From contig DATJAO010000045.1 in assembly GCA_035516175.1 (NCBI GenBank), positions 40,469 through 104,468 on the forward strand: a stretch of 64,000 nt of DNA. Direction: 5' to 3'. A program made the translations under genes and the position numbers. Positions 8,488 through 16,929 of the stretch are shown here, one piece after another. The notes under the pieces were generated by a model that ran no database searches, was not told where the DNA came from, and worked only from the letters and a program-made list of their open reading frames with translations. Position 1 is the first letter of the stretch; each line of letters starts with the position of its first letter. This DNA is from DASPSR01 sp035516175 (lineage in GTDB: Bacteria; Nitrospirota; UBA9217).

Positions 8488-9600
8488 ATGATGCGAGTTG
8501 GCTTTATCGGTTGGCGCGGCATGGTGGGCTCGGTGCTCATGGGCCGCATGAACGAAGAAAAGGATTTCAATCTCGTCGACCCGGTGTTTTTCACTACGTC
8601 AAACATAGGCGGCAAGGGACCGAACATCGGCAAAGACGTCCCAGCGCTCAAGGATGCGAAGAACATCGACGAACTCAAGGCGATGGATACAATCGTCTCG
8701 TGCCAAGGTGGTGACTATACCAGCGAGATCTATCCTCCATTGCGTGCCGCAGGATGGAAGGGATACTGGATCGATGCGGCATCTACACTGCGTATGACGA
8801 GCGATTCCATCATCATACTTGATCCGGTCAACTTGAATATGATCAAAAACGGCATGGCCAAGGGGATCAAAAACTATATCGGCGGAAACTGTACGGTATC
8901 GCTCATGCTCATGGCTTTGGGCGGATTATACGAGCGCGATCTCGTTGAATGGATGAGCGCCATGACATACCAAGCGGCCTCGGGCGCTGGCGCCAATAAC
9001 ATGCGCGAGTTGCTCAAGCAGATGGGTTCTGCACACGACTCGGTCAAGAATCTCCTGGACGATCCGGCAGGCGCGATTCTCGACATTGATAAAAAAGTCG
9101 CCGAGCATGTACGATCGGATAGTTATCCCAAGGAGTTCTTCGGGGCGCCCTTGGCCTGCTCGCTCATTCCGTGGATAGACAAACAGCTGGACAATGGCCA
9201 GAGCAGGGAAGAGTGGAAAGGCCAGGCCGAAACGAACAAGATCCTCGGTCGCGAAAACAAGCCGATCCCGATAGACGGGACCTGCGTGCGCATCGGCGCT
9301 ATGCGCTGCCACAGCCAGGCGCTCACGATCAAGATGAAAAAGGACGTATCGCTGGACGAGATCACCGACATGATAGCAAAGCACAACAAATGGGTGAAGG
9401 TTGTGCCAAACCAGCGAGAGATAACGATGAGGGAACTTACTCCTGCGGCTGTTACCGGTACGCTTACCGTGCCGATCGGACGCTTGCGCAAGATGAACAT
9501 GGGACCCACGTTCCTGAACGCATTCACCTGTGGCGACCAACTCCTCTGGGGTGCGGCAGAGCCGCTCCGAAGAATGTTAAGGATCGTTGTGGAGAAGTGA
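8488..9600 (+). CDS. asd: Aspartate-semialdehyde dehydrogenase, proteobacterial subclass
   Basis: A 370-residue enzyme that reduces aspartyl-4-phosphate to aspartate semialdehyde for the Lys/Thr/Met branch. It matches the E. coli-like subclass: N-terminus VGFIGWRGMVGSVL, active-site GGNCTVSLMLMALGG (about residues 129-143) and C-terminal RIGAMRCHSQALT with the catalytic His. I chose the ATG at 8488 because CGGGAG lies 7 bases upstream; the frame extends to 8425 but that part has no family character. A second asd of another subclass follows at 9744. Confidence 0.95.
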   Translation: MMRVGFIGWRGMVGSVLMGRMNEEKDFNLVDPVFFTTSNIGGKGPNIGKDVPALKDAKNIDELKAMDTIVSCQGGDYTSEIYPPLRAAGWKGYWIDAASTLRMTSDSIIILDPVNLNMIKNGMAKGIKNYIGGNCTVSLMLMALGGLYERDLVEWMSAMTYQAASGAGANNMRELLKQMGSAHDSVKNLLDDPAGAILDIDKKVAEHVRSDSYPKEFFGAPLACSLIPWIDKQLDNGQSREEWKGQAETNKILGRENKPIPIDGTCVRIGAMRCHSQALTIKMKKDVSLDEITDMIAKHNKWVKVVPNQREITMRELTPAAVTGTLTVPIGRLRKMNMGPTFLNAFTCGDQLLWGAAEPLRRMLRIVVEK

Positions 9601-9743
9601 GAACGCGGCACCATACTACTTGAACCTCCATAGACTTACATCAGAATCGGCCACTTGTGGAGCTAAAAGCGGGAAGGCTAAGATCTTATAACAAGTTTCC
9701 TGTTTTCCTTCGCGTCTGCGGTTAATACATTTATTAATCCCTT

Positions 9744-10757
9744 ATGCTCAAGAAAAAGAATGCATATGTAGTTGCTGTTGCGGGCGCCACGGGCGTTGTC
9801 GGCAGGGAAATGATCGAAATCCTCGCGGAACGGAATTTCCCTGTGAGTGATATCGTGCCGCTGGCGTCGGAGCGCTCCGAGGGAGAGCGGATCCAATTCA
9901 GGGACAAAAATTTGATCGTCAAAAGATTGGCCAAGGATTCCTTCAAGGGAGTAGATATCGCTCTCTTCTCGGCTGGTGCCGAGCGCAGCCTCGCGTTCGC
10001 CCCTGAGGCCGTGAAGTCCGGCGTTGTGGTGGTCGACAGTTCGAGCGCCTTCCGCATGGACCCGAAGGTTCCGCTCGTGGTTCCCGAGGTAAACGCCCAT
10101 ACTATTACAGCACGTGCCGGTATCATCGCGAACCCCAGCTGCTCGACCATCGGGATGGTCGTGGCGCTCAATCCCATCCATGACGCGGTGAAGATCAAGC
10201 GCATCGTGGTCACCACCTTCCAATCCGTGTCCGACACGGGTAAAGAGGCCATAGACGAACTTGCAGGACAGACCGTGGCGCTCCTGAATTTCAGGGATGT
10301 TGAGAAGAAGGTCTATCCTCATCAGATTGCATTTAATTGTCTTCCGCATATCGATTCCTTCCTCGACAGCGGATACACCAAGGAAGAAATGAAAATGGTG
10401 AACGAGACAAAAAAAATAATGGAAGACGATTCGATCCGCGTAACAGCGACAACGGTCCGAGTGCCAGTGTTTCGTTGCCACTCCGAATCCGTGAACGTCG
10501 AGACAGAGGAAAAGATCTCAGCCAATGAAGTCAGGGCAATCCTCTCGACAGCACCAGGCGTCATCGTGTACGACGATCCGAAGAAGAACATCTATCCGCT
10601 GGCGATCGACGTGGCAGGCAAGGACGAGATCTACGTGGGCAGAATACGGGCAGACGAGTCGATCCCGAACGGAATCAATCTCTGGATCGTGTTAGACAAC
10701 CTGCGTAAAGGCGCTGCGCTGAACGCGGTGCAGATCGCGGAGCATTTCATTAAATAA
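9744..10757 (+). CDS. asd: Aspartate-semialdehyde dehydrogenase, second subclass (paralogue)
   Basis: A 337-residue enzyme of the Gram-positive/USG-1-like ASADH subclass, clearly different in length and motifs from the preceding gene. It shows VAGATGVVGREM at the N-terminus, the active-site Cys in NPSCSTIG (about residue 132), FQSVSDTG in the substrate region, and FRCHSESVN with the catalytic His (about 249). Usual family forms are NPNCSTIQ, YQAVSGAG and FRGHSESVN, so three active-site-proximal motifs carry substitutions, although the catalytic Cys, Gln and His remain. The C-terminal NLRKGAALNAVQIAE is canonical. It lies 6 bases from the cytochrome gene. Confidence 0.93.
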   Translation: MLKKKNAYVVAVAGATGVVGREMIEILAERNFPVSDIVPLASERSEGERIQFRDKNLIVKRLAKDSFKGVDIALFSAGAERSLAFAPEAVKSGVVVVDSSSAFRMDPKVPLVVPEVNAHTITARAGIIANPSCSTIGMVVALNPIHDAVKIKRIVVTTFQSVSDTGKEAIDELAGQTVALLNFRDVEKKVYPHQIAFNCLPHIDSFLDSGYTKEEMKMVNETKKIMEDDSIRVTATTVRVPVFRCHSESVNVETEEKISANEVRAILSTAPGVIVYDDPKKNIYPLAIDVAGKDEIYVGRIRADESIPNGINLWIVLDNLRKGAALNAVQIAEHFIK

Positions 10758-10763
10758 TATTCA

Positions 10764-11600
10764 ATGTATAAACTATTTTCAAAGATATTCGACAAACTGG
10801 AACGGGGTCTGAGCCCGAGAGACAAGACCATTCTTGTTTCCCTTATGTTCATTATTTCAATCCTGGGTATCGTACTCGCTGTCCGGTATTACAATTATAT
10901 CCAGAAGGATCCCGAGTTCTGCAACAGCTGTCATCTCATGGGGGAAGCGTATACGGCGTGGAAGCTGAGCGGGCACCGTAACATCGCGTGCCAGGAATGC
11001 CACCAACTCGGCATGATCGAACAGAACAGACTGCTTGTCAAATTTATTTTTACCACAGACAGGAAGACTCCCGAACCCCATGGAAATGAGACGCCATGGA
11101 AAACATGCACGAAATGTCATTGGGACGAAGCCGCCCAGGGATCGCTGACTGTGAACAAGTCCACAGGACATGCTCGACACGTTTTTATGGAAAAGCTCAC
11201 TTGCAAGGACTGTCACAGCCGCACGGTGCACTCCTTCAGGCCGGAAAAAGAAGCATGTCTCCGTTGTCACACCGACTGGAAAATTCATGGGGTGGGAATG
11301 GAAAATATTTCCTGCCTTCGGTGCCATGCTTTCTCGCCAAAGCAGTTGGAACCCTTTATCCCGGACCGAAACCGTTGTCTGAGTTGCCATCGAAAATCAG
11401 CGAAGACAAGCTTTCCGGAAAGAGTTCCGATGGCACGGCTCAACTGCTACGAATGCCACAAGCCTCATGCCCGCATAAAGCCGACGGATGATGATTGCCT
11501 CCGCTGTCATACGCGGGAGGTGCTGGCACGTAAACCGGTCCATCGATCGACTAAGCACTGCAAGACCTGCCACGTGCCTCATCGATGGACAGCCCGTTAA
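10764..11600 (+). CDS. Membrane-anchored decaheme cytochrome c
   Basis: The 278 residues contain ten CxxCH haem-binding motifs (CNSCH, CQECH, CTKCH, CKDCH, CLRCH, CLRCH, CLSCH, CYECH, CLRCH, CKTCH) after one N-terminal membrane segment (about residues 21-45). This is the plan of NapC/NirT/NrfH-type quinol-oxidising anchors, but with many more haems, so a role in electron transfer from the quinone pool to a periplasmic partner is inferred. No substrate-reducing motif is visible. The gene starts 6 bases after asd and probably shares its transcript. The 3' end overlaps the tail of a decayed XRE gene on the other strand. Confidence 0.93.
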   Translation: MYKLFSKIFDKLERGLSPRDKTILVSLMFIISILGIVLAVRYYNYIQKDPEFCNSCHLMGEAYTAWKLSGHRNIACQECHQLGMIEQNRLLVKFIFTTDRKTPEPHGNETPWKTCTKCHWDEAAQGSLTVNKSTGHARHVFMEKLTCKDCHSRTVHSFRPEKEACLRCHTDWKIHGVGMENISCLRCHAFSPKQLEPFIPDRNRCLSCHRKSAKTSFPERVPMARLNCYECHKPHARIKPTDDDCLRCHTREVLARKPVHRSTKHCKTCHVPHRWTAR

Positions 11601-11900
11601 CGTTGTGGTACAAAGGTTCCAACGGCGCCAGATACGTGAAGTTGTTTTTCCCGGCGCCGATAAATAGATCGTCCAGTTCGATGTTGTAAACCCTGCAAAG
11701 CGTCAAGAGCTTCACTAAGTTCGAATTATTCTTTGACGGATACCAGTCGCGAGAGATTGCCCCGGATGATTTTTACTGCTACTGTTAGCGCAGGTCTCAG
11801 AAAGCCGCAAATCCTCACGCATGATCAATTCATTCCTAGCTCTTAATTTCCGCAGCTTTTTTGCAAGTATGATATCGGATAATAAGTATCTCGCTTTCAT
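11551..11900 (-). pseudogene. Frameshifted XRE-family regulator remnant
   Basis: Reading down from ATG 11898-11900, the first frame gives MKARYLLSDIILAKKLRKLR followed by ARNELIMREDLRLS, a typical first helix of an HTH_3 domain. The frame then breaks in the HTH turn (about 11800). A second frame continues with ISRDWYPSKNNSNLVKLLTL and then CRVYNIELDDLFIGAGK, the expected C-terminal half of the same domain. The two halves are in different frames and a TAA lies between them, so the gene is broken. The second frame runs to a TAG at 11551, inside the cytochrome gene. It faces an intact XRE gene at 12053. Confidence 0.7.
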
Positions 11901-11965
11901 TGTAATATAGACAATAAATAGCAAAAAATTTCTTGCTGCAGTGTTAAAAATGCAAATATTTGTGC

Positions 11966-11971
11966 TATAGT
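11966..11971 (+). promoter_or_regulatory. Possible promoter of the small XRE gene
   Basis: TATAGT at 11966-11971 is preceded 17 bases upstream by a weak GTTAAA. The surrounding 11890-12000 stretch is markedly AT-rich compared with its neighbours and lies between the divergent XRE genes. Confidence 0.35.
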
Positions 11972-12052
11972 AATAATTGTAATTTTAGATTCTTTCTATT
12001 CCTAGTCTTAATCACATATATGTGGTGCGACCTTATGAGTGGAGGGAAAAAC

Positions 12053-12241
12053 ATGTACAAAATTGAAATTCTTGAGAAAAAGCGCCTGGAAAAGGGATTA
12101 AGCTATACGGAAATTGCTGATAAATTGGGAATGCATAAAGTTACCGTATCGCGGACGCTAAAAGGGATGACTACGAAGCCGAGGACCGTGAAGCTTTTGG
12201 CCGATTACCTCGGCGTGGAGATGGAGAGGATCGTCCAGTAG
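12053..12241 (+). CDS. Small XRE/Cro-type DNA-binding protein
   Basis: A 62-residue protein made almost entirely of one helix-turn-helix domain: SYTEIADKLGMHKVTVSRTL (about residues 18-37) then TVKLLADYLGVEMERI. The ATG at 12053 has GGAGGG 6 bases upstream, while the longer in-frame start gives a nonsense hydrophobic extension. A strong terminator follows at 12307-12346, so this is a monocistronic regulator. Target unknown; self-regulation of the divergent spacer is a reasonable guess. Confidence 0.85.
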   Translation: MYKIEILEKKRLEKGLSYTEIADKLGMHKVTVSRTLKGMTTKPRTVKLLADYLGVEMERIVQ

Positions 12242-12306
12242 GCTGTTTCCTGATGCTTTCCCATATGAAAGACAATCAGGATAGGGTTATTTATTATTGC
12301 TATCAC

Positions 12307-12346
12307 AAGGGTAAGGCATGCATGAGCCTTACCCTTTATTGTTTTT
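12307..12346 (+). terminator. Intrinsic terminator
   Basis: AAGGGTAAGGC (12307-12317) pairs perfectly with GCCTTACCCTT (12326-12336) around an 8-base loop and is followed by TATTGTTTTT. This is a strong rho-independent terminator for the small XRE gene. Confidence 0.85.
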
Positions 12347-12419
12347 AAGATCAGCTCGAATTATAGTATCTGTGTGATCTTAAGATCACGGCACATCTTC
12401 ATAACATATCGAGGGTTGC

Positions 12420-13193
12420 ATGAAGGAATTTATTGCTGTAGCCCGGGATGCGGCGCTTAAGGCAGGCAGGATGCTGCGGGAAGACATCCACGGTTTACGC
12501 GAAATCATCTACAAAGGCGATATCGACCTAGTCACCGAGATGGATATACGCTCTGAACGCACAATCGTCGAAATGCTACGTGTCGCTTTCCCAGACCATG
12601 GAGTCGTTGCCGAGGAGGAAACGAAACTAAGCAATGCCTCCGGTTATACGTGGACCATCGACCCCCTTGACGGCACCACGAACTATGCGCATGGATACCC
12701 CTGCTTTGCGGTGTCTATTGCGCTCAAACACGAGGACGATGTTATCCTGGGCGTTGTCTATGATCCGATGAGAGACGAGCTGTTCACAGCGCAAAAGGGG
12801 CTAGGCGCGTATTTGAATGGGGACCAAATAAAGGTCTCGAAGGTGGGCACGCTCATAAAAAGCCTGCTTGCAACGGGTTTTCCCTACGACCGCAAGGTGA
12901 GCGATAAGAACAATCTAAATTACTTTTACGGGCTTCTCATGGCATCCCAGGAGGTCCGCCGCGACGGATCAGCAGCGCTCGACCTCTGTTACGTTGCTGC
13001 AGGGCGACTTGACGGCTTCTGGGAACTCAAGCTCAAACCCTGGGATGTGGCTGCCGGTAGCTTGGTCGTTAAAGAGGCAGGGGGCGTGGTATCGGATCTG
13101 TCGGGAAATAGGTTCGACATGCATGCCGAAGAGATCCTTGCAAGCAACGGCAGGATTCACCGTCAGATGATTGAGGTTTTGCAGAAGTCGTAG
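12420..13193 (+). CDS. suhB: Inositol-1-monophosphatase family protein
   Basis: A 257-residue Mg-dependent, Li-sensitive type phosphatase. Metal ligands and catalytic residues are visible as AEEET (about residue 65), WTIDPLDGTTNYAHG (about 79-93) and WDVAAGSLVVKEAGG (about 206-220). Family members hydrolyse inositol-1-phosphate and related sugar phosphates, and in E. coli the protein also acts in rRNA transcription; which role applies here cannot be read from the sequence. It begins just after the terminator and is followed by a DUF362 gene. Confidence 0.93.
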   Translation: MKEFIAVARDAALKAGRMLREDIHGLREIIYKGDIDLVTEMDIRSERTIVEMLRVAFPDHGVVAEEETKLSNASGYTWTIDPLDGTTNYAHGYPCFAVSIALKHEDDVILGVVYDPMRDELFTAQKGLGAYLNGDQIKVSKVGTLIKSLLATGFPYDRKVSDKNNLNYFYGLLMASQEVRRDGSAALDLCYVAAGRLDGFWELKLKPWDVAAGSLVVKEAGGVVSDLSGNRFDMHAEEILASNGRIHRQMIEVLQKS

Positions 13194-13295
13194 GGGCGGA
13201 CATCGCTATGCCCGTATAGAAGAGGGGGAGCAGGCAACCCTCTATGGTTACTCGAAAGCTGAGTGCGGAATTCGGGGTAAAGGCCCCTCTGAAGT

Positions 13296-14429
13296 ATGAA
13301 GGGAAAAGTACCATCCGATGTTTCCATAGTACGGTGCGGTGTCTATAACAGCGGCCAGACCCTTGACGCAGTACGCCAAGCCGTTGATCTGCTCGGCGGC
13401 ATGCAAACGTTTGTGAAGCCGGGAAACCGGGTGCTCATCAAGCCGAACCTTCTTAAGGCCAGTCATCCCGTTGATGCCGTAACCACACACCCCGAGGTCA
13501 TACGCGCGACGATACGGCTCGTGCGCGAGGCCGGTGCCGAGGCGCTTGTCGGCGACAGTCCGGGGTTCGGCGACCTGCGCCGTGTATGCGAGAAATCCGG
13601 CGTCATGGACGTTATTGAGGAAGAAGGCGCAATTCTGACAAAGCTCGATGAGGCTGTGCAGGTGAAGAACCACGAGCGGTTCCGCCGGTTCGATATCGCT
13701 CGCGCAGTTCATGAGGCAGATGTTGTCATAAATCTCCCGAAGTTCAAGACTCACGGCATGATGACGATCACCGGTGCCGTGAAGAACCTCTTTGGGTGCA
13801 TTCCAGGAAAAAGAAAAATCCAATGGCATTTTAACGCTGGAGTGAACCGTGATGCCTTTGCACGGATGCTCGTTGAGCTGTGCTCGCTGATAGGGCCGCG
13901 CCTGACCGTCATGGACGCGGTCGTGGGAATGGAAGGGAACGGACCCGGGAGCGGCGATCCGAGAAAGGTCGGGCTGGTGCTTGCCGGACAGGACCCGGTG
14001 GCATTGGATGTGGTGTCAGGTAGAATCATCGGGGCCGATCCATCACTTCTCTATATCGTGAGGGCCGCTGCAGAAGCAGGGGTGGGAGAGACGCGGCTCG
14101 ACAGTATTCAGATCCACGGAGAAGCTCTGGACGATGTTGCAGTCACAGGATACCGCCTCCCACCTCAGGAACATCTCGAATGGCATCTGCCTGAGTGGGT
14201 AAGGAGGATGCTTAAGGGCGCCCTTACCACGAGGCCAGTAATCAACCACGCTCTCTGCGTCCGATGTGGCATTTGCCAGGGCCATTGCCCACAGAACGCC
14301 ATCTACGATGCCGGGAGGAGGCTCGAGATCCGGTACCGCGATTGCATCCGGTGTTTCTGCTGCCAGGAGTTCTGTCCACGGGGAGCAATTTCTGTAGGAC
14401 GGGGATGGGCACTTAAGATAGCGAAATAA
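13296..14429 (+). CDS. DUF362 protein with C-terminal 2[4Fe-4S] ferredoxin domain
   Basis: A 377-residue protein. The N-terminal 300 residues are DUF362 (VLIKPNLL near residue 48, then INLPKFKTHGMMTITGAVKN near 147). The C-terminus carries two [4Fe-4S] motifs, CVRCGICQGHCP (about 322) and CIRCFCCQEFCP (about 350). There is no signal peptide, so it is likely a cytoplasmic iron-sulphur protein. The family is common in anaerobes and its biochemical role is not settled. The second cluster motif has an extra Cys (CFCC). Confidence 0.9.
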   Translation: MKGKVPSDVSIVRCGVYNSGQTLDAVRQAVDLLGGMQTFVKPGNRVLIKPNLLKASHPVDAVTTHPEVIRATIRLVREAGAEALVGDSPGFGDLRRVCEKSGVMDVIEEEGAILTKLDEAVQVKNHERFRRFDIARAVHEADVVINLPKFKTHGMMTITGAVKNLFGCIPGKRKIQWHFNAGVNRDAFARMLVELCSLIGPRLTVMDAVVGMEGNGPGSGDPRKVGLVLAGQDPVALDVVSGRIIGADPSLLYIVRAAAEAGVGETRLDSIQIHGEALDDVAVTGYRLPPQEHLEWHLPEWVRRMLKGALTTRPVINHALCVRCGICQGHCPQNAIYDAGRRLEIRYRDCIRCFCCQEFCPRGAISVGRGWALKIAK

Positions 14430-14477
14430 AACCAATTCAATACCGTCAGGCAGGAAATCAACGCTAACGATGATGCG

Positions 14478-15374
14478 TCAGTCCTGATCAGGAGAAGTGC
14501 TCTCCTCCTCCTGCCCATCAATTGCATACCTTGTTACTTCAGCATCAAGCGCCTCCACTTCCTCTTCATCGATCTCGAATACTTGTTCTCCTCCAGCTTT
14601 TTCCGGTCGTTGTCCCCGCTCCCAAAGTTCCCGATGAACGAAGGGCTTAATCGTCACGGGTAACGATGGGTCTGCATAGAGCTCCCGCAGGTCCATAATC
14701 TTCATGCTCTGGAGGAAGCGGACAGACAGGGAGAGCGGGGTGTGGCCGTTCCTTGCGAGGGAAAACCGTATAAGAGAGCGGCTGGACCAATTCGGATGCA
14801 TGGCTATCATTCGGATGGTCCCAGCCATGGTATCGGCATGGCTGATGACTTTGTAGAGGTGCCCCTCCACGAGGTGTGGATTATTGAGGCAGAGCTGCAC
14901 CACGTCGGGATCTCTGTCCTGCAGCAATTTGAGTAGGACATTTCCCGCAGCCTTCTTAGCGAGGGTTTTCTTGTTCCCGAGGGGCAACGTGGAAATCCGC
15001 TCGATAATCATCGTTTCGACCTTGCGCCTGAAGGCGAGCGGAATGAAATGACAGCGTGCTATCTCTTCCAGGTCGAATAGGCGGAGGTAACGCGCGATCG
15101 AGAGTGAGATAGAGAGGGGGGACTTGGGATTCCGGGCGAGCGCGAGACGCACGGGATAGCTCTCGGACCAGCGTTTATCCTTGGCGATCGTTTCCAGGAT
15201 ATTGGCTGGTACGTTCTTTCTGTTCGCGATTATCAAAACCTCATCCTCGGTCAGATGCCCGTTTCCGAGCAATGCCCTGATTACCTTGGCGGACGGATCA
15301 TGGACATATTGCGTAATCTCTTCCTCATCCGCAACCATCGCGCGCTCGATTCTTTTCTCCTCTGTCTCCAGCAT
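14478..15374 (-). CDS. Uncharacterised helical-repeat protein
   Basis: A soluble protein of about 298 residues, rich in Leu, Ile, Arg and Glu. Units such as VRLALARNPKSPLSISLSIA and RFSLARNGHTPLSLSVRFL recur with spacing that suggests a HEAT/leucine-rich-variant helical repeat. The C-terminal 40 residues are very acidic. I chose the ATG at 15374 because a TTGTCA-N17-TATAAT promoter ends only 6 bases upstream of it; this ATG would coincide with the transcription start, so the mRNA may be leaderless. A second ATG 12 codons in is an alternative. It is divergent from the HNH gene. Function unknown. Confidence 0.75.
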   Translation of the reverse strand: MLETEEKRIERAMVADEEEITQYVHDPSAKVIRALLGNGHLTEDEVLIIANRKNVPANILETIAKDKRWSESYPVRLALARNPKSPLSISLSIARYLRLFDLEEIARCHFIPLAFRRKVETMIIERISTLPLGNKKTLAKKAAGNVLLKLLQDRDPDVVQLCLNNPHLVEGHLYKVISHADTMAGTIRMIAMHPNWSSRSLIRFSLARNGHTPLSLSVRFLQSMKIMDLRELYADPSLPVTIKPFVHRELWERGQRPEKAGGEQVFEIDEEEVEALDAEVTRYAIDGQEEESTSPDQD

Positions 15375-15380
15375 GCAAGC

Positions 15381-15409
15381 ATTATACGATTTTTCAAACC
15401 TATTGACAA
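15381..15409 (-). promoter_or_regulatory. Sigma-70 promoter of the helical-repeat gene
   Basis: On the minus strand TTGTCA (15409-15404), a 17-base spacer and a perfect TATAAT (15386-15381). Only six bases separate the -10 box from the ATG at 15374. Confidence 0.75.
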
Positions 15410-15431
15410 ATCCCAAAGTTTTATGTATTTT
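15403..15431 (+). promoter_or_regulatory. Sigma-70 promoter of the HNH endonuclease gene
   Basis: On the plus strand a perfect TTGACA (15403-15408), a 17-base spacer and TATTTT (15426-15431). Its -35 box overlaps the -35 box of the divergent promoter by five bases. Confidence 0.65.
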
Positions 15432-15516
15432 GTTAGCTCAACAGCATGAATTTTTAACGGTTTTCGGTGCTCCCGGGATATCTTTTTAGTTGTTTCTGGC
15501 ATTCTTCGAGGTTGCA

Positions 15517-16053
15517 ATGGAACGAACGCTTCTCCTGAATGCAACATTTGAGCCGTTAAAGATCATCTCGTGGCAGAGGGCGATCACCTTGCTCACCCAG
15601 GGCAAGGTTGAAGTGATTGACTTCTACGACCGGGACATCAGGGGTGTGTCCATTACTTTTAAGCTCCCTTCCATCCTCCGTCTACTCAAACTCGTCAAGG
15701 TGAGGCGTGCCAGCAGGGAGGTCCGGTTCTCGCGGGCCAACATCTACCAGCGCGACAAATACACCTGCCAGTACTGCGGCATCAAGTATCCAGCCGAGGA
15801 CCTCACCTTTGACCACGTGATCCCCCAGGTGCAGGGCGGAGAAGCAACGTGGGAGAACATCGTCACGGCTTGTCTTACCTGCAATAACAAGAAAGGCGGC
15901 AGGACGCCGCGTGAAGCAGGTATGAGGCTGATCAGGCCTCCGGCAAAGCCGAAGTGGATACCGGTGGTCACGCTGACATTCGGAATCAAGAACGCTCCTT
16001 TGAGCTGGCGGGACTACCTCTACTGGAATATCGAACTGAACAAAGACGGTTAA
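15517..16053 (+). CDS. HNH endonuclease domain protein
   Basis: A 178-residue protein. The N-terminal 80 residues (LLLNATFEPLKIISWQRAI) are typical of stand-alone HNH proteins in Nitrospirota, Desulfobacterota and Actinobacteria. The HNH core is DKYTCQYCG, LTFDHVIPQVQGG and ENIVTACLTCNNKKGGRTP, giving the zinc Cys pairs and the catalytic DH and N residues. The ATG at 15517 has a GAGG site 5 bases upstream. Cellular role unknown; no phage or restriction context is visible. Confidence 0.88.
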   Translation: MERTLLLNATFEPLKIISWQRAITLLTQGKVEVIDFYDRDIRGVSITFKLPSILRLLKLVKVRRASREVRFSRANIYQRDKYTCQYCGIKYPAEDLTFDHVIPQVQGGEATWENIVTACLTCNNKKGGRTPREAGMRLIRPPAKPKWIPVVTLTFGIKNAPLSWRDYLYWNIELNKDG

Positions 16054-16235
16054 CTCAGATACCGCGACGATCAGAGACGATCCGCTTCTCCACCCTCCGC
16101 AGTTTTCCTTGCGTATCACGCTCTGAATTTGTGATTAGCGTCACATATCTTTCGCGCTTTTCCCTTGTCAATGGCGGCATTTGATGCTATATTCCGTATC
16201 GTCATATGCATATGTCGCGAAAAGGAGGGATAAGG

Positions 16236-16874
16236 ATGAAAATGCGGATGAAGAATATCATCATGCTGACAACCTGTGCCCTGCTTGTGCTGTCCGCTGG
16301 CCGAGCGGAGGCATTTATTCATTATACGCAAAATACATTCACCACCGGTGAAAGTCTCGATCCGGGCCTGACGCAGATGGGAGTCTTCTTCTCGTGGGGA
16401 GATGATTACAAGAGCTTCTATCCAGGAATACGGTACGGGCTTGGACCACTGTTTGAGATCGGGGCGAGGTTCGGAGTGACGTCCGCTAATTTCGATTCTG
16501 AAGACAAGCTCGGCGGACTCCTTGGCGCCGACATCAAGTATCAGATTATCAAGCAGACCGAAGACATTCCCGTCGATATGGCGTTGGACCTGGGGTTAGA
16601 CAATACGATTATAAACGAAAAGAATGCAACGGAAGTGACTTTCTCGACCATTTTCAGCAGAGGATACCCGCTCACGGAATACGGATACAAGTTAGTCCCC
16701 TACGGAGGACTGGAGATGACGTCCCTCTCGGGTTCCCTGGTCACTGAGAATAAAACATCTTTATACGCTTTCGCAGGTGTTGAGTGGAAGCTCAGCCAGA
16801 AAGTCGTGTTCCTGATGGAAATCAAGGCCGGCAGTAGTACGGTGGGTGGGTTCGGCATAAAATTTGAGTATTAG
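16236..16874 (+). CDS. Outer-membrane beta-barrel-like protein
   Basis: A 212-residue exported protein with a Sec signal peptide (positively charged start, hydrophobic core LTTCALLVLSAG, cleavage after AEA around residue 27). The mature part alternates polar and aromatic residues (GIRYGLGPLFEIGARFGVT, GEDKLGGLLGADIKYQI-like strands) and ends in FGIKFEY, a C-terminal aromatic typical of BAM-inserted barrels. AAGGAGG lies 7 bases before ATG 16236. Ligand unknown. Confidence 0.8.
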   Translation: MKMRMKNIIMLTTCALLVLSAGRAEAFIHYTQNTFTTGESLDPGLTQMGVFFSWGDDYKSFYPGIRYGLGPLFEIGARFGVTSANFDSEDKLGGLLGADIKYQIIKQTEDIPVDMALDLGLDNTIINEKNATEVTFSTIFSRGYPLTEYGYKLVPYGGLEMTSLSGSLVTENKTSLYAFAGVEWKLSQKVVFLMEIKAGSSTVGGFGIKFEY

Positions 16875-16929
16875 GCTTTCACCTGCGCAGCAGCATATCG
16901 TATGCGTTACAATTCAACAGAGCCGTAGC

